Below, piece by piece: positions 54,693 through 63,895 of a DNA stretch of 64,000 nucleotides. Every line of letters begins with the position of its first letter. Position 1 is the stretch's first letter. Origin of the DNA: Bacteroidales bacterium Phil6 (lineage in GTDB: Bacteria; Bacteroidota; Bacteroidia; Bacteroidales; F082). A model generated the notes under the pieces. It was given only the letters and a program-made list of their open reading frames with translations. It was not told the origin of the DNA and did no database searches. Where the stretch lies: NCBI GenBank assembly GCA_002633315.1, contig NWBN01000031.1, positions 186,001 through 250,000 of the forward strand, given 5' to 3'. The position numbers and the translations under genes are program-made.

Positions 54693-55721
54693 ATGGAATT
54701 TACAGCATTACAAATTGCAACATTACTTTCCGGAAAAGTTGAGGGTGATCCCGATGTAAAGGTCTTTAATATTGCAAAAATAGAAGAAGGAGCTCCCGGA
54801 ATGTTGAGTTTTCTTTCCAATCCCAAATATACACCTTATATATATACAACACGTTCGTCTATAGTATTGGTAAACGACAGTTTTCATCCTACGGAGCCGG
54901 TGTCGGCTACTTTGATAAGAGTGTCTGATGCTTATGCTGCTTTCGCTCAACTTCTTTCAATATATCAACAATATGTTGGCAATAAGGTGGGAATATCTTC
55001 TTTGTCATTTATATCTAATGATGCTCGATATGGGAATGATGTGTATATTGGAGAGTTTGCTTATGTAGGACAAAGGGTAAAAATAGGAGACCGCGTCAAG
55101 ATATATCCTCAGGTTTATGTGGGTGATGATGTGGTGATTGGTGATGATACTGTGTTATATCCCGGCGTTAAGTTGTATGCAAAGACTGAGATAGGAAAGA
55201 ATTGTATCATTCATGCCGGTGCTGTTATTGGTGCTGACGGCTTCGGCTTCGCATTGCAACAGGACCATACGTATAAAAAGATTCCGCAAATTGGCAATGT
55301 CTCTATTGCCGATAATGTTGAGATAGGAGCTAATACTACAATAGATTGTGCAACAATGGGTTCTACTCGTATTGGACAAGGTGTCAAGCTGGATAACCTT
55401 ATACAGGTGGCTCATAATGTTGAAATAGGAGAGAATACAGCTATGGCAGCACAGTCTGGTGTTAGCGGTTCTACTAAAATAGGTCGTAACTGTGTTATTG
55501 CCGGTCAGGTTGGTATAGCTGGACATATTGAGATAGCTGAGTGTACAAGTATTGCGGCACAATCTGGTGTCCTTGGTAGTATTAAAGAAAAAGGAAAGAA
55601 ATATATGGGCTCCCCGGCTTATTATTATTATGATTTCATGAGAGATGTGGTGCGTATGCGTAATTTGGAAAGTCTTGAAAAACGTGTTGCAGAACTTGAG
55701 AATCTTTTGAAAGAAAAATGA
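54693..55721 (+). CDS. lpxD: UDP-3-O-(3-hydroxyacyl)glucosamine N-acyltransferase LpxD
   Basis: A 342-residue trimeric acyltransferase that adds the second hydroxyacyl chain in lipid A synthesis. The N-terminal uridine-binding domain (about 1-100, ALQIATLLSGKVEGDPDV) is followed by a left-handed beta-helix of hexapeptide repeats (about 105-290), including the catalytic His in DNLIQVAHNVEIGENT (near 236), and a C-terminal helix. It lies upstream of lpxC, the usual neighbour, with a 200-base gap. Confidence 0.96.
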   Translation: MEFTALQIATLLSGKVEGDPDVKVFNIAKIEEGAPGMLSFLSNPKYTPYIYTTRSSIVLVNDSFHPTEPVSATLIRVSDAYAAFAQLLSIYQQYVGNKVGISSLSFISNDARYGNDVYIGEFAYVGQRVKIGDRVKIYPQVYVGDDVVIGDDTVLYPGVKLYAKTEIGKNCIIHAGAVIGADGFGFALQQDHTYKKIPQIGNVSIADNVEIGANTTIDCATMGSTRIGQGVKLDNLIQVAHNVEIGENTAMAAQSGVSGSTKIGRNCVIAGQVGIAGHIEIAECTSIAAQSGVLGSIKEKGKKYMGSPAYYYYDFMRDVVRMRNLESLEKRVAELENLLKEK

Positions 55722-55862
55722 TTCTTCCTTTTTGACATTCTTGGTTTCAAGATGTTCAATGACTAAGTATTATCAAAAGTGTTTGTGGTATAATGAGGTG
55801 TATAATGTACCATTTGTGGTGGATGTTGTTTGTTCTAAAAAAAGATATTTAGTTTGTTGTTT

Positions 55863-55895
55863 TTGATAAAGATAAATAAAAAAACACTAATTTTG
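55863..55895 (+). promoter_or_regulatory. lpxC promoter
   Basis: TTG at 55863-55865 and TAATTTTG at 55888-55895, spacer 22 (slightly long). The lpxC ATG is 28 bases downstream. Confidence 0.6.
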
Positions 55896-55923
55896 CACCC
55901 CGTAATATAATGGTTAGGTGATA

Positions 55924-56832
55924 ATGGTAAAACAACGTACGATAAAATCAGAAGTGAGCATTAGTGGTGTAGGATTGCATACAGGACAGAATGGCGTTCT
56001 TACTTTTCGTCCTGCAGAAGTAAATCATGGAATAAAATTTAGAAGAATTGATGTAGAGGGACAACCGCTGATAGATGCTCGCGTTGAAAATGTCGTGGAT
56101 ACTTCACGCGGTACTACTATTGAACAGAATGGTGTAAAGGTATATACTGTTGAACATATTCTCGCATCTTTGAAAGGATCTGATATTGACAATGTCCTTA
56201 TCGATATAAATTGTGAAGAACCTCCTATTTTAGACGGCAGTGCCAAAATAATGATGGAAAAACTTAGAAATGTTGGCTCTGTAGAACAAAATGCAGAAAG
56301 AGAGTTTTATGTGGTGAAGAAAAAAATTGTCTATTACCACCCTAAGGTTGGCTGTGAGTTGACAATTGAACCTGCTGAAAAGTTTACTATCGACGTTAAG
56401 GTGGATTATAAATCACAGGTGTTGAATGTACAGGAGGCTCATCTCGAGAGTTTTGACGATTTTGAAGAAGAAATAGCCCCTTGCCGTACTTTTGTTTTCT
56501 TTCAGGAATTGGAGATGTTGTTGCAGCATAATCTTATTAAAGGTGGTGATTTGTCAAACGCCATCGTGTTTATTGAGAAATATGTACCTGAAGAAGAATT
56601 GCGTCATGTGGCAAAATTGTTCAACATCGATTCTGTTGGCGTCTATGATGGCGGCATACTTAACAATACAAGCCTCTATTTTGAGAATGAACCGGCAAGA
56701 CATAAGCTTTTGGACCTTGTCGGTGATATGACTTTGCTCGGTAAACCTATACTTGGTAAAGTTACTGCCTACAAACCTGGTCATTTTGCTAATACTGAAT
56801 TTGTGAAGTTGATTCTGAAAAACTTGAAATAA
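55924..56832 (+). CDS. lpxC: UDP-3-O-acyl-N-acetylglucosamine deacetylase LpxC, stand-alone
   Basis: The zinc-dependent deacetylase that commits UDP-GlcNAc derivatives to lipid A. The 302-residue protein has all key residues: zinc ligands His78 (VEHILASL), His260 and Asp264 (HKLLD), and catalytic His287 (PGHFANTEF). In most Bacteroidetes LpxC is fused to FabZ and followed by lpxA. Here it stops at the end of the LpxC domain, a terminator follows, and the next gene is on the other strand. The start is ATG 55924; a GTG two codons earlier is less likely. Confidence 0.95.
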   Translation: MVKQRTIKSEVSISGVGLHTGQNGVLTFRPAEVNHGIKFRRIDVEGQPLIDARVENVVDTSRGTTIEQNGVKVYTVEHILASLKGSDIDNVLIDINCEEPPILDGSAKIMMEKLRNVGSVEQNAEREFYVVKKKIVYYHPKVGCELTIEPAEKFTIDVKVDYKSQVLNVQEAHLESFDDFEEEIAPCRTFVFFQELEMLLQHNLIKGGDLSNAIVFIEKYVPEEELRHVAKLFNIDSVGVYDGGILNNTSLYFENEPARHKLLDLVGDMTLLGKPILGKVTAYKPGHFANTEFVKLILKNLK

Positions 56833-56858
56833 TCCCTATTTTCATAATGAATATATTG

Positions 56859-56882
56859 AATCGGCAATTGCCGATTTTTTTT
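56859..56882 (+). terminator. lpxC terminator
   Basis: Perfect stem AATCGGC/GCCGATT (56859-56865 and 56870-56876) with loop AATT and a T run. Confidence 0.88.
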
Positions 56883-56911
56883 ATGAATGAAAGAGAGGTT
56901 TTAATGAACAA

Positions 56912-58045
56912 CTATGACTTTATCTCATTATAACAATTACTAAGGAATAAACCTACTTTTGTTGTACTGTAATGTTCCAATATCGGTGCCCGCAATGTTT
57001 CAGGGTCGTATGTATGACACCTGTTTATCATCGTCATAATAGCTTCGGATAGATTCTTGCTGTCGTTGGGTTTGACAAGTATTCCATTCTCATTATTTAT
57101 GACTTCATGGATGCCGCCGACATTTGTGCTTACTACCGGTATTCCGCATGACAAGGCTTCTAATATGACAACCGGCAGGTTCTCGTAGTTACTCGACAAA
57201 ACAAGAAAATCGCCTTGTGAAAGTGCAGAGGCAAGTCCATTTCCTTCCAATAGCCCTTTGAATATCACGTTTCCATTGAGTTCTAATTGCTTGCAATATT
57301 TTTTCATGACTTCGAAATCTATGCCATCACCAATCATTTCACAAAGAAAATCAATATCACTGTTTTTAATGATTTTTAAAGCATCGAGTAAGCCGCTTAT
57401 GTTCTTGGATTTGTTCTCAAAACAACTGATGTGTATTATCTTGACTGTTTTATTGTAATGTTTTGACGGAACGAAAATGTTGGTGTCAACTACGTTGGGT
57501 AGAATTTTATAGTTGTCATTCAATAGTTTATGATTTTTCATGGCATTACCGAGATTTTTTGTCACTGTAGTTATCATTGCAGCTTCTTTTACTACTTTGC
57601 GTGTGACTAATTTTCTGATGACACCGTTGAAATCATTACCGGGAAGATATCGAGACCAATGTTCGGTAATAAGGTAGGGGATATGATGCAGTTTTTTTTC
57701 AAATAATGCTATCACTCCTAATCGTGTCAATATGTGAACATGGATAATGTCGATTCTGTCAATAAGCGACAATGCTTTTCTGTTGGCACGGAAGAAACGT
57801 ATTATGTTGATGATTTTATTGTTGTTTTTTCTGTAATATATTCTGATGGTATCGACATTGTTCTCGTATTGTCGTTCTATTTCGAATTTTTTTTTGGCGT
57901 TTTCGTCCGCATGTACATAAACGACACAGATGTCATGAAATGCTGACACCGCTTCAGCATGACGTTGAATGAATAATCCGTACATGCTGTCATAACGGTG
58001 TGGATACCATCTCGCCAAAAACACTATTTTCTTCCTGTCGCCCAT
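56912..58045 (-). CDS. glycosyltransferase family 4
   Basis: A 377-residue GT4 enzyme: N-terminal domain with ARWYPHRYDSMYGLFIQRHAEAV (near 11-33), the HVHILTRLG segment and TEHWSRYLPGN, and a C-terminal nucleotide-sugar domain with ILPNVVDTNIF (near 185) and the E-x7-E motif in NYENLPVVILEALSCGIPVVS (near 291-311). The donor and acceptor are unknown; capsule or lipopolysaccharide sugar transfer is likely. It is the last gene of the leftward parB-to-lolA operon, six bases after lolA. Confidence 0.88.
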   Translation of the reverse strand: MGDRKKIVFLARWYPHRYDSMYGLFIQRHAEAVSAFHDICVVYVHADENAKKKFEIERQYENNVDTIRIYYRKNNNKIINIIRFFRANRKALSLIDRIDIIHVHILTRLGVIALFEKKLHHIPYLITEHWSRYLPGNDFNGVIRKLVTRKVVKEAAMITTVTKNLGNAMKNHKLLNDNYKILPNVVDTNIFVPSKHYNKTVKIIHISCFENKSKNISGLLDALKIIKNSDIDFLCEMIGDGIDFEVMKKYCKQLELNGNVIFKGLLEGNGLASALSQGDFLVLSSNYENLPVVILEALSCGIPVVSTNVGGIHEVINNENGILVKPNDSKNLSEAIMTMINRCHTYDPETLRAPILEHYSTTKVGLFLSNCYNEIKS

Positions 58046-58051
58046 AATTTG

Positions 58052-58681
58052 TCATCGCATATCGATAACTTCTACATCAGGATGACTTTCCTCGTCGAAA
58101 ACAAATGTGTTTTGAGGAAGTTCCTGATTTGTGATGAACTTGTTTATGATATAGGAAAATATGTTGTCATCTTCGTCATACACATGAATTTCTTTGAGAT
58201 GAGAAGTTTTCTTGTCGATGTTGACTATTATTTTTTTGAATTTATCTTCATTTTGCGGTGTTATTACAAAACTTTTGAAGTCTTCATTTTTATCGTCGAG
58301 AACCACGTTGACATTATCATAATATGATTCTATTATTGAAAGTGGGGTGTTGCTTCCATCTTCTGCATTGACATCGCTTATCATGACCTCTGCATCATCG
58401 GGAAGATATGTCCATAATGTGTTGCCGTCGCATATCAATAACTGACTGCCTAAGTTTAATCTGTAGGCATCGCCTTGAAGGAACCCACTACCCGTTATAG
58501 TCTCATTTATGCCGACAACATCATTCGTCATCTTGTATTCAAAACTTATTTCTATATTTTTATAAGCTTTGATGCCATCGATAACAGAACGGAACATTTC
58601 GTCAGCTTTTTGACAATATGCGGACATTGATGTAAATAATACTAAAAATGTGATGTACAGTATTCTTTTCATATCATTCAT
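58052..58681 (-). CDS. lolA: LolA-like outer-membrane lipoprotein carrier
   Basis: A 209-residue periplasmic protein with a signal peptide (about 4-24, ending YCQ) and the LolA fold: repeated antiparallel strands with NIEISFEYKMTN, GSGFLQGDAYRLNLGSQLLICDGNTLWTY and IVNIDKKTSHLKEIHVYDEDDNI. LolA ferries lipoproteins from the LolCDE complex across the periplasm. The position after ftsK is conserved in Bacteroidetes. The gene overlaps the ftsK stop; the start may be ATG 58681 or, three codons in, ATG 58672 (MKRILY). Confidence 0.88.
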   Translation of the reverse strand: MNDMKRILYITFLVLFTSMSAYCQKADEMFRSVIDGIKAYKNIEISFEYKMTNDVVGINETITGSGFLQGDAYRLNLGSQLLICDGNTLWTYLPDDAEVMISDVNAEDGSNTPLSIIESYYDNVNVVLDDKNEDFKSFVITPQNEDKFKKIIVNIDKKTSHLKEIHVYDEDDNIFSYIINKFITNQELPQNTFVFDEESHPDVEVIDMR

Positions 58682-61073
58682 TATAATTAAGGTCGTTAAG
58701 AAGTTGATCGAGTGCGTATTCTGTTTGTATTTTTACTTCACGTTGTTTACTACCGGCAAAAGGTCCTACTATACCGGCGCATTCCAGTTGGTCTATGATG
58801 CGACCGGCTCTGTTGTATCCAATTTTGAATTTGCGTTGCAGCATGGAGGTTGAGCCTTGTTGTGATTGGACTATCAGACGTGCTGCATCTTCGAAAAGCG
58901 GGTCTCTTTCATTGGGATTGATATTTTCCTTATCTAGTGTATCGTCTTGTTCATCAGGACAATCGGGTAGTGTGTAAGCTTCAGGGTAAGCTCTTTGGGC
59001 GCCTATGAACTCAGTTATGGCTTCTACCTCCGGTGTGTCGATGAACGGACACTGAAGTCTTACCAAATCATTGCCTGTGGACAACAGCATATCTCCTCGT
59101 CCTATGAGTTGTTCGGCACCGGTACTGTCTAATATGGTGCTGGAATCTACACGCGACATGACACGAAATGCCATACGTGCCGGGAAGTTGGCTTTGATGG
59201 TTCCGGTAATGATATTGACCGAAGGACGTTGCGTAGCAATGATGAGATGTATTCCTATTGCACGCGCAAGTTGAGCAAGCCGAGTGATAGGTGCTTCTAT
59301 CTCTTTGCCGGCTGTCATGATAAGGTCGGCAAACTCATCTACAACAAGTACTATATATGGCATAAAGCGGTGTCCTTCGAGTGGGTTAAGACGTCGGCTG
59401 ATAAATTTTGCATTATATTCTTTGATGTTGCGTACTTGTGCATCTTTGAGTAACTCATAGCGGTTATCCATCTCGATGCATAGTGAATTGAGAGTACGCA
59501 CGACCTTACGTACGTCTGTTATTATAGATTCTTCTGAGTCAGGGAGTTTGGCAAGAAAATGTCGTTCTATCTTTTTGTAAAGACTTAACTCTACCTTTTT
59601 GGGGTCAACGAGGACGAATTTCAACTCTGCCGGATGCTTGCTGTATAATAAGGATGCTATTATTGCATTGATACCCACTGATTTACCTTGTCCTGTGGCA
59701 CCTGCCATAAGTATATGTGGCATCTTGGCAAGGTCTGCAACATAACTTTCGTTTGAGATAGTTTTTCCTATGCCGAAAGGTAACTCATAATTACATTTCT
59801 GGAATTTTTCAGAACTTATTATACTCCTCATCGACACTATCTGCGATTTGTTGTTGGGAACTTCAATACCTACAGTACCTTTACCCGGAATTGGCGCAAT
59901 GATACGTATTCCCAATGCTGACAGACATAAAGCAATGTCGTCCTGAAGATTCTTTATTTTGGAAATACGTACTCCGGCAGCAGGAACAATCTCATATAAG
60001 GTAACAGTCGGTCCTACTGTGGCTTTTATCTTGGAGATGGCAATGGAATAGTTGGACAAAGTTTCAACAATTTTGTTTTTGTTGTTTTCTAACTCTGCAG
60101 TATCGATGGTGGCAGTATTGTCTCCGTAATCTTTGAGGAGATCTAATGTGGGAAATACATAATTCGATAATTCGAATCTTGGATCATAAGCAGTGTCTAA
60201 TCCGAAATGTTCTCCGTTTTCTTTAACCTGTTTCTCTTCTTTTATCTCGGTTACTTCCATTGATATATCTGAATCGGACTCATTATGAGAGTCGTCATCT
60301 GATGAGGACTCTTCAGGATGTGTCGTTATCTCGAATGTCGGGTCGTTGTCGTTATTTTTTTCTTTTTTGATTTCCCAACTGAAATTAGTATCATTGTCAT
60401 CTTTGTAATCTTCATTTTCTTTGTCGATAGGTTTTATTAACCATTTGTTTTCGTCTGGCTTATTTGGTTTGTTGTCATTGTCTGTATCTTCATTATCATT
60501 ATTGTCGTTTTCATTATCATTATTCTTTGTTTTTTTTCTCAAAAACTCAAAAGTGATGTTGAATGAATAAATTATATAGGTCAATCCTGTCAGTAAAAGC
60601 AATATCAATATACCTATTTTGCTTATATAAAAGTCTAAAAAGTCATAAACCACTTTACCGGTTATTCCATAGTATTTTTCCAACTCGGTGCCGTTTTCAG
60701 ATGATGATTGCATTATTAGGGCAAACAGTAATGGGATCCATACGAAAAACATCAAGGCATTTTTACATATTCTTAATATGTATAATTTCGGACGTCGGAA
60801 GATTAAATTAAGACCTATTCCGATAATAAGAATAAGAAAATAAACAGAACCTATACCAAACATACGGGAACTAAGGAATAATCCAATCTTGCCACCGAGT
60901 TTCCCGGTTATCTCGTAGTCTAAAAAAGCATCGACAAACGACAATAGTATATATATCCCCAATAGAATGAGGAAAATGCCAATAACTATCCGTGTTCTTA
61001 TGTCTGTTTCTTTCTTTTTTTTGCTTACGGAAGCATTGTCGTTTTTTTCTTTACTTTTCTTCTTGGTTTTCAT
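58674..61073 (-). CDS. ftsK: DNA translocase FtsK/SpoIIIE
   Basis: A 799-residue septal DNA pump that moves chromosomes during division. The N-terminus has four transmembrane helices (about 25-180), followed by a low-complexity Asn/Asp/Glu linker (about 180-285). The motor has alpha and beta domains with Walker A AGATGQGKS (near 457) and Walker B VLVVDEFADL. The C-terminal gamma winged helix (about 735-799, MLQRKFKIGYNRAGRIIDQLE) reads KOPS-like sites and activates Xer at dif; a Xer recombinase is encoded at 7.0 kb. Confidence 0.96.
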   Translation of the reverse strand: MKTKKKSKEKNDNASVSKKKKETDIRTRIVIGIFLILLGIYILLSFVDAFLDYEITGKLGGKIGLFLSSRMFGIGSVYFLILIIGIGLNLIFRRPKLYILRICKNALMFFVWIPLLFALIMQSSSENGTELEKYYGITGKVVYDFLDFYISKIGILILLLLTGLTYIIYSFNITFEFLRKKTKNNDNENDNNDNEDTDNDNKPNKPDENKWLIKPIDKENEDYKDDNDTNFSWEIKKEKNNDNDPTFEITTHPEESSSDDDSHNESDSDISMEVTEIKEEKQVKENGEHFGLDTAYDPRFELSNYVFPTLDLLKDYGDNTATIDTAELENNKNKIVETLSNYSIAISKIKATVGPTVTLYEIVPAAGVRISKIKNLQDDIALCLSALGIRIIAPIPGKGTVGIEVPNNKSQIVSMRSIISSEKFQKCNYELPFGIGKTISNESYVADLAKMPHILMAGATGQGKSVGINAIIASLLYSKHPAELKFVLVDPKKVELSLYKKIERHFLAKLPDSEESIITDVRKVVRTLNSLCIEMDNRYELLKDAQVRNIKEYNAKFISRRLNPLEGHRFMPYIVLVVDEFADLIMTAGKEIEAPITRLAQLARAIGIHLIIATQRPSVNIITGTIKANFPARMAFRVMSRVDSSTILDSTGAEQLIGRGDMLLSTGNDLVRLQCPFIDTPEVEAITEFIGAQRAYPEAYTLPDCPDEQDDTLDKENINPNERDPLFEDAARLIVQSQQGSTSMLQRKFKIGYNRAGRIIDQLECAGIVGPFAGSKQREVKIQTEYALDQLLNDLNYNE

Positions 61074-61092
61074 TTTTATGTTATGTGATGAC

Positions 61093-62601
61093 TTATTTTA
61101 CTACTCTGAAAGTTTTGTTAAAACGTATTTTACCTTTGTTTGTATCCATTGACAACCAGACAAATATAGGTTTACCGACAATATGATCTATTGGGACGTA
61201 ACCCCAAAAACGGGAATCTTGTGAATTGTGACGGTTGTCACCCATCATCCAGTAATAATCCATCTTGAATGTATAACTGTCGCTCTCGACACCGTTAATA
61301 TATATTTTACCGTCTTTAACCTTTAAATCGTTATGCTCGTATGCTGTTATTACTCTGTCATAAAGGGCAATATTTTGTGGGTTGATTGACACCGTGACGC
61401 CTTCTTTTGGGATCACTATAGGTCCGAAGTTGTCAACGTTCCATTTGAAATTGACAGTATCATTAGGAAATATCTCTTGGCTGACATCTTCACCTTCTTT
61501 TGCAATCATACGTGTTACAGATATTACAAAAGGCTGTTTTTCAAATTCTTTTGCAACAGATTCTGTCATGTTGAATATGAATTCATTTGGTGATGCGGTG
61601 CGATATGCTTCGGTAATATCGTATTTGTCGAGTATATGACTGTTTATATTGGTGCCTGTTATTTTTACAAGATAGTTATGCTGAATATTGGGCAGTATTT
61701 CTCCTATGCTCCCGTTGATATATACTATACCGTCGATTATTTGCAATGTGTCGCCCGGCATTGCTATCACTCTTTTGACATAATTCTCTCTCTTGTCAAC
61801 CGGTCTTGTGATAATACGCCCGAAGTTGGTTTTGTCATTGTTGACTCGTTCTCTGCCATAACGTCTTATGAGTTGATAGTAAGTGACGTTACTTTGATAT
61901 ACTTCACTTACTGTGTCGCCGGCAGGGAAGTTGAACACTATAGGGTCATTGCGTTTTATATCGCATATTCCGGGAAGACGTCTATATGGAAGTTGAGGAT
62001 GTGTGATGTATGATTTTGTTGTCTTTGACCATGGAAGGGTATGATGTACAAAAGGGAACGACAATGGAGTGTTGGGTATGCGCGGTCCGTAGTTGATTTT
62101 GCTCACTACGAGGAAGTCTCCGACAAGCAATGACTTTTCCATGCTTGAGGACGGTATTCTGTATGCTTCGAAGACGAAAGTCCTTATTATCAAAGCGGCA
62201 ACTACTGCCCATATTATGGAATCCAACCAGTCGCGCACAGGTGCTTTCTTAGGTCTAACGGTAGTCCTCGGGTCATGATATTCAACGTTTTGAAAACCTA
62301 TAATGGGCATGTATATGTATGGTATCAATGCAGCGCATACAACCTCCCATAATTTGAACTTGCCGTAACACTTTGCCAATTCAATGAACATCAGCATCAT
62401 TACGAAAAAGTTGATATAAGGAAATATCAGGAATACGTAACACCACCATTTTTGCCAATTGATGATTTTTGAGAATATGTATAAATTGAAAAATGGTATT
62501 ATTGAGTAGTATCCTTTTTGTCCTGCTTTTTTAAATAAATTCCAACACAATGCTATAGGAATTGTGAAAAGAATGGGTACTATGATAATGAATGCTAACA
62601 T
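61093..62601 (-). CDS. lepB: signal peptidase I
   Basis: A 502-residue type I leader peptidase, of the large form found in Bacteroidetes. An N-terminal part with several membrane segments (about 1-110) precedes the S26 domain. The catalytic Ser is in RIPSSSMEKSLLVGDFL (near 150-166) and the catalytic Lys in NYVKRVIAMPGDTL (near 265-278). A large insert separates this from the closing MGDNRHNSQDSRFWGYVP. It removes signal peptides from exported proteins at the outer face of the inner membrane. It starts one base after dapB. Confidence 0.95.
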   Translation of the reverse strand: MLAFIIIVPILFTIPIALCWNLFKKAGQKGYYSIIPFFNLYIFSKIINWQKWWCYVFLIFPYINFFVMMLMFIELAKCYGKFKLWEVVCAALIPYIYMPIIGFQNVEYHDPRTTVRPKKAPVRDWLDSIIWAVVAALIIRTFVFEAYRIPSSSMEKSLLVGDFLVVSKINYGPRIPNTPLSFPFVHHTLPWSKTTKSYITHPQLPYRRLPGICDIKRNDPIVFNFPAGDTVSEVYQSNVTYYQLIRRYGRERVNNDKTNFGRIITRPVDKRENYVKRVIAMPGDTLQIIDGIVYINGSIGEILPNIQHNYLVKITGTNINSHILDKYDITEAYRTASPNEFIFNMTESVAKEFEKQPFVISVTRMIAKEGEDVSQEIFPNDTVNFKWNVDNFGPIVIPKEGVTVSINPQNIALYDRVITAYEHNDLKVKDGKIYINGVESDSYTFKMDYYWMMGDNRHNSQDSRFWGYVPIDHIVGKPIFVWLSMDTNKGKIRFNKTFRVVK

Positions 62602-62602
62602 A

Positions 62603-63328
62603 TTAATTATTATTTATATTTTCATTTAATAAATCGTTCATATTATATAAACCTTTTTTGCCTCTCAGGAACTCGGCGGCTGTCACTGCTCCAACGGCGA
62701 AACCTTTTCTGCTGAATGCCTGATGCGATATGTTAATCTCATCGCATTCTGACACGGCTTTGACATTATGGATTCCAAAAACTTCGCCTTCGCGTATGGA
62801 GATGACGGGCAATATATCTTTTCCCGAAACATCTAATGCCCATTGTGAATAGTTGCTGTTGTTTACAATTATGTCATTGGCAAGTTTCACTGCTGTACCG
62901 CTCGGCTTATCCAATTTATGTATATGATGTGCCTCTCTTATTGACAATCCATAACCGTAATTTTGTGCAAAGCGAGCCAGCATTTTGTTTATCATGAACA
63001 TGAAATTCATTCCTATACTGAAGTTAGGCGCGTAAAACAGTGCTTTACCGTCATTAAGGCATCGTTCTCTTATTTCATTCTCATGTTCGCTCCAGCCTGT
63101 GGTGCCGCATACCACTGGAATGTCTTTGTCGAAACATTTTTTTATGTTGTCAGGTGCAACTTTAGGCATACTGAATTCTATGGCGACATCGGCAGTGACG
63201 ACAAGGTCTTTGTTGGCATTCCAATCCGACTCGTTGTCAATGACACAAACAATATTGTGCCCCCTTTCAAGGGCTGTTTTTTCTATTTCTTTCCCCATTT
63301 TACCGTATCCTATTATTGCTATGTTCAT
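62603..63328 (-). CDS. dapB: 4-hydroxy-tetrahydrodipicolinate reductase
   Basis: A 241-residue NAD(P)H-dependent reductase in the lysine/diaminopimelate pathway, which feeds peptidoglycan. It has the nucleotide loop IIGYGKMGKEIE, CGTTGW (near 94) and the catalytic segment EAHHIHKLDKPSGTA (near 143-157), with the conserved His and Lys. The protein is short, as in other Bacteroidetes. It is the middle of the parB-DUF5683-dapB-lepB-ftsK operon. Confidence 0.96.
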   Translation of the reverse strand: MNIAIIGYGKMGKEIEKTALERGHNIVCVIDNESDWNANKDLVVTADVAIEFSMPKVAPDNIKKCFDKDIPVVCGTTGWSEHENEIRERCLNDGKALFYAPNFSIGMNFMFMINKMLARFAQNYGYGLSIREAHHIHKLDKPSGTAVKLANDIIVNNSNYSQWALDVSGKDILPVISIREGEVFGIHNVKAVSECDEINISHQAFSRKGFAVGAVTAAEFLRGKKGLYNMNDLLNENINNN

Positions 63329-63338
63329 CGTTGCTGTT

Positions 63339-63893
63339 TTAAAAGTTCAACTTAAAAGTCAATCCTGTTGTCAATCCACAATTGCTATAGTTATAACATG
63401 TATTGTTGAAATGGTCTATGCTGAGACTGAGGTCGTCGCCTATGTCATAATGAAAAAAATGTGCATCTACTGTGGCATCTATGATGTTGAGTCCGTACCA
63501 GATGGCAAGTATGATCCAACTCAATTCAGTGTTACGTCTATAATAGTCGCGCATCGATATAAGGTTGTCTGCCGTATAACGATCAGCCAATTCCTTTATG
63601 TCATCTCCTACGTCGGTATTGACTTCAGTCTTATAGTCGTAGGCTTTTTTATAAATCTTATATTCATTGTTATTGGATATGGCGAAATAAGATATGGTAC
63701 CTATACCGGCATAAATGACCGGTATCTTCCAGTATTTTTTATTGTAGCCTTGACCCAGTCCCGGCAGAATGGCAGAGTACAATGCCGCACGTTTGGGATT
63801 GTGTGTTTTCAATGTCATTTCTTCGCTTTGTGCTTGTAGATTACCTAAGAACATCGAAAGCAGCAATGTCAGTATGATTGTTTTCTTCGGCAT
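63339..63893 (-). CDS. DUF5683 domain protein, exported
   Basis: A 184-residue protein with a signal peptide (about 1-21, ending LQAQ) and a DUF5683 domain beginning HNPKRAALYSAILPGLGQGYNKKYWKIPVIYAG, with two hydrophobic segments. The family is specific to Bacteroidetes, of unknown function, and almost always sits between parB and dapB/lepB or a transglycosylase. The start is ATG 63893; a GTG at 63899 would overlap the parB stop. Confidence 0.88.
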   Translation of the reverse strand: MPKKTIILTLLLSMFLGNLQAQSEEMTLKTHNPKRAALYSAILPGLGQGYNKKYWKIPVIYAGIGTISYFAISNNNEYKIYKKAYDYKTEVNTDVGDDIKELADRYTADNLISMRDYYRRNTELSWIILAIWYGLNIIDATVDAHFFHYDIGDDLSLSIDHFNNTCYNYSNCGLTTGLTFKLNF

Positions 63894-63895
63894 TG

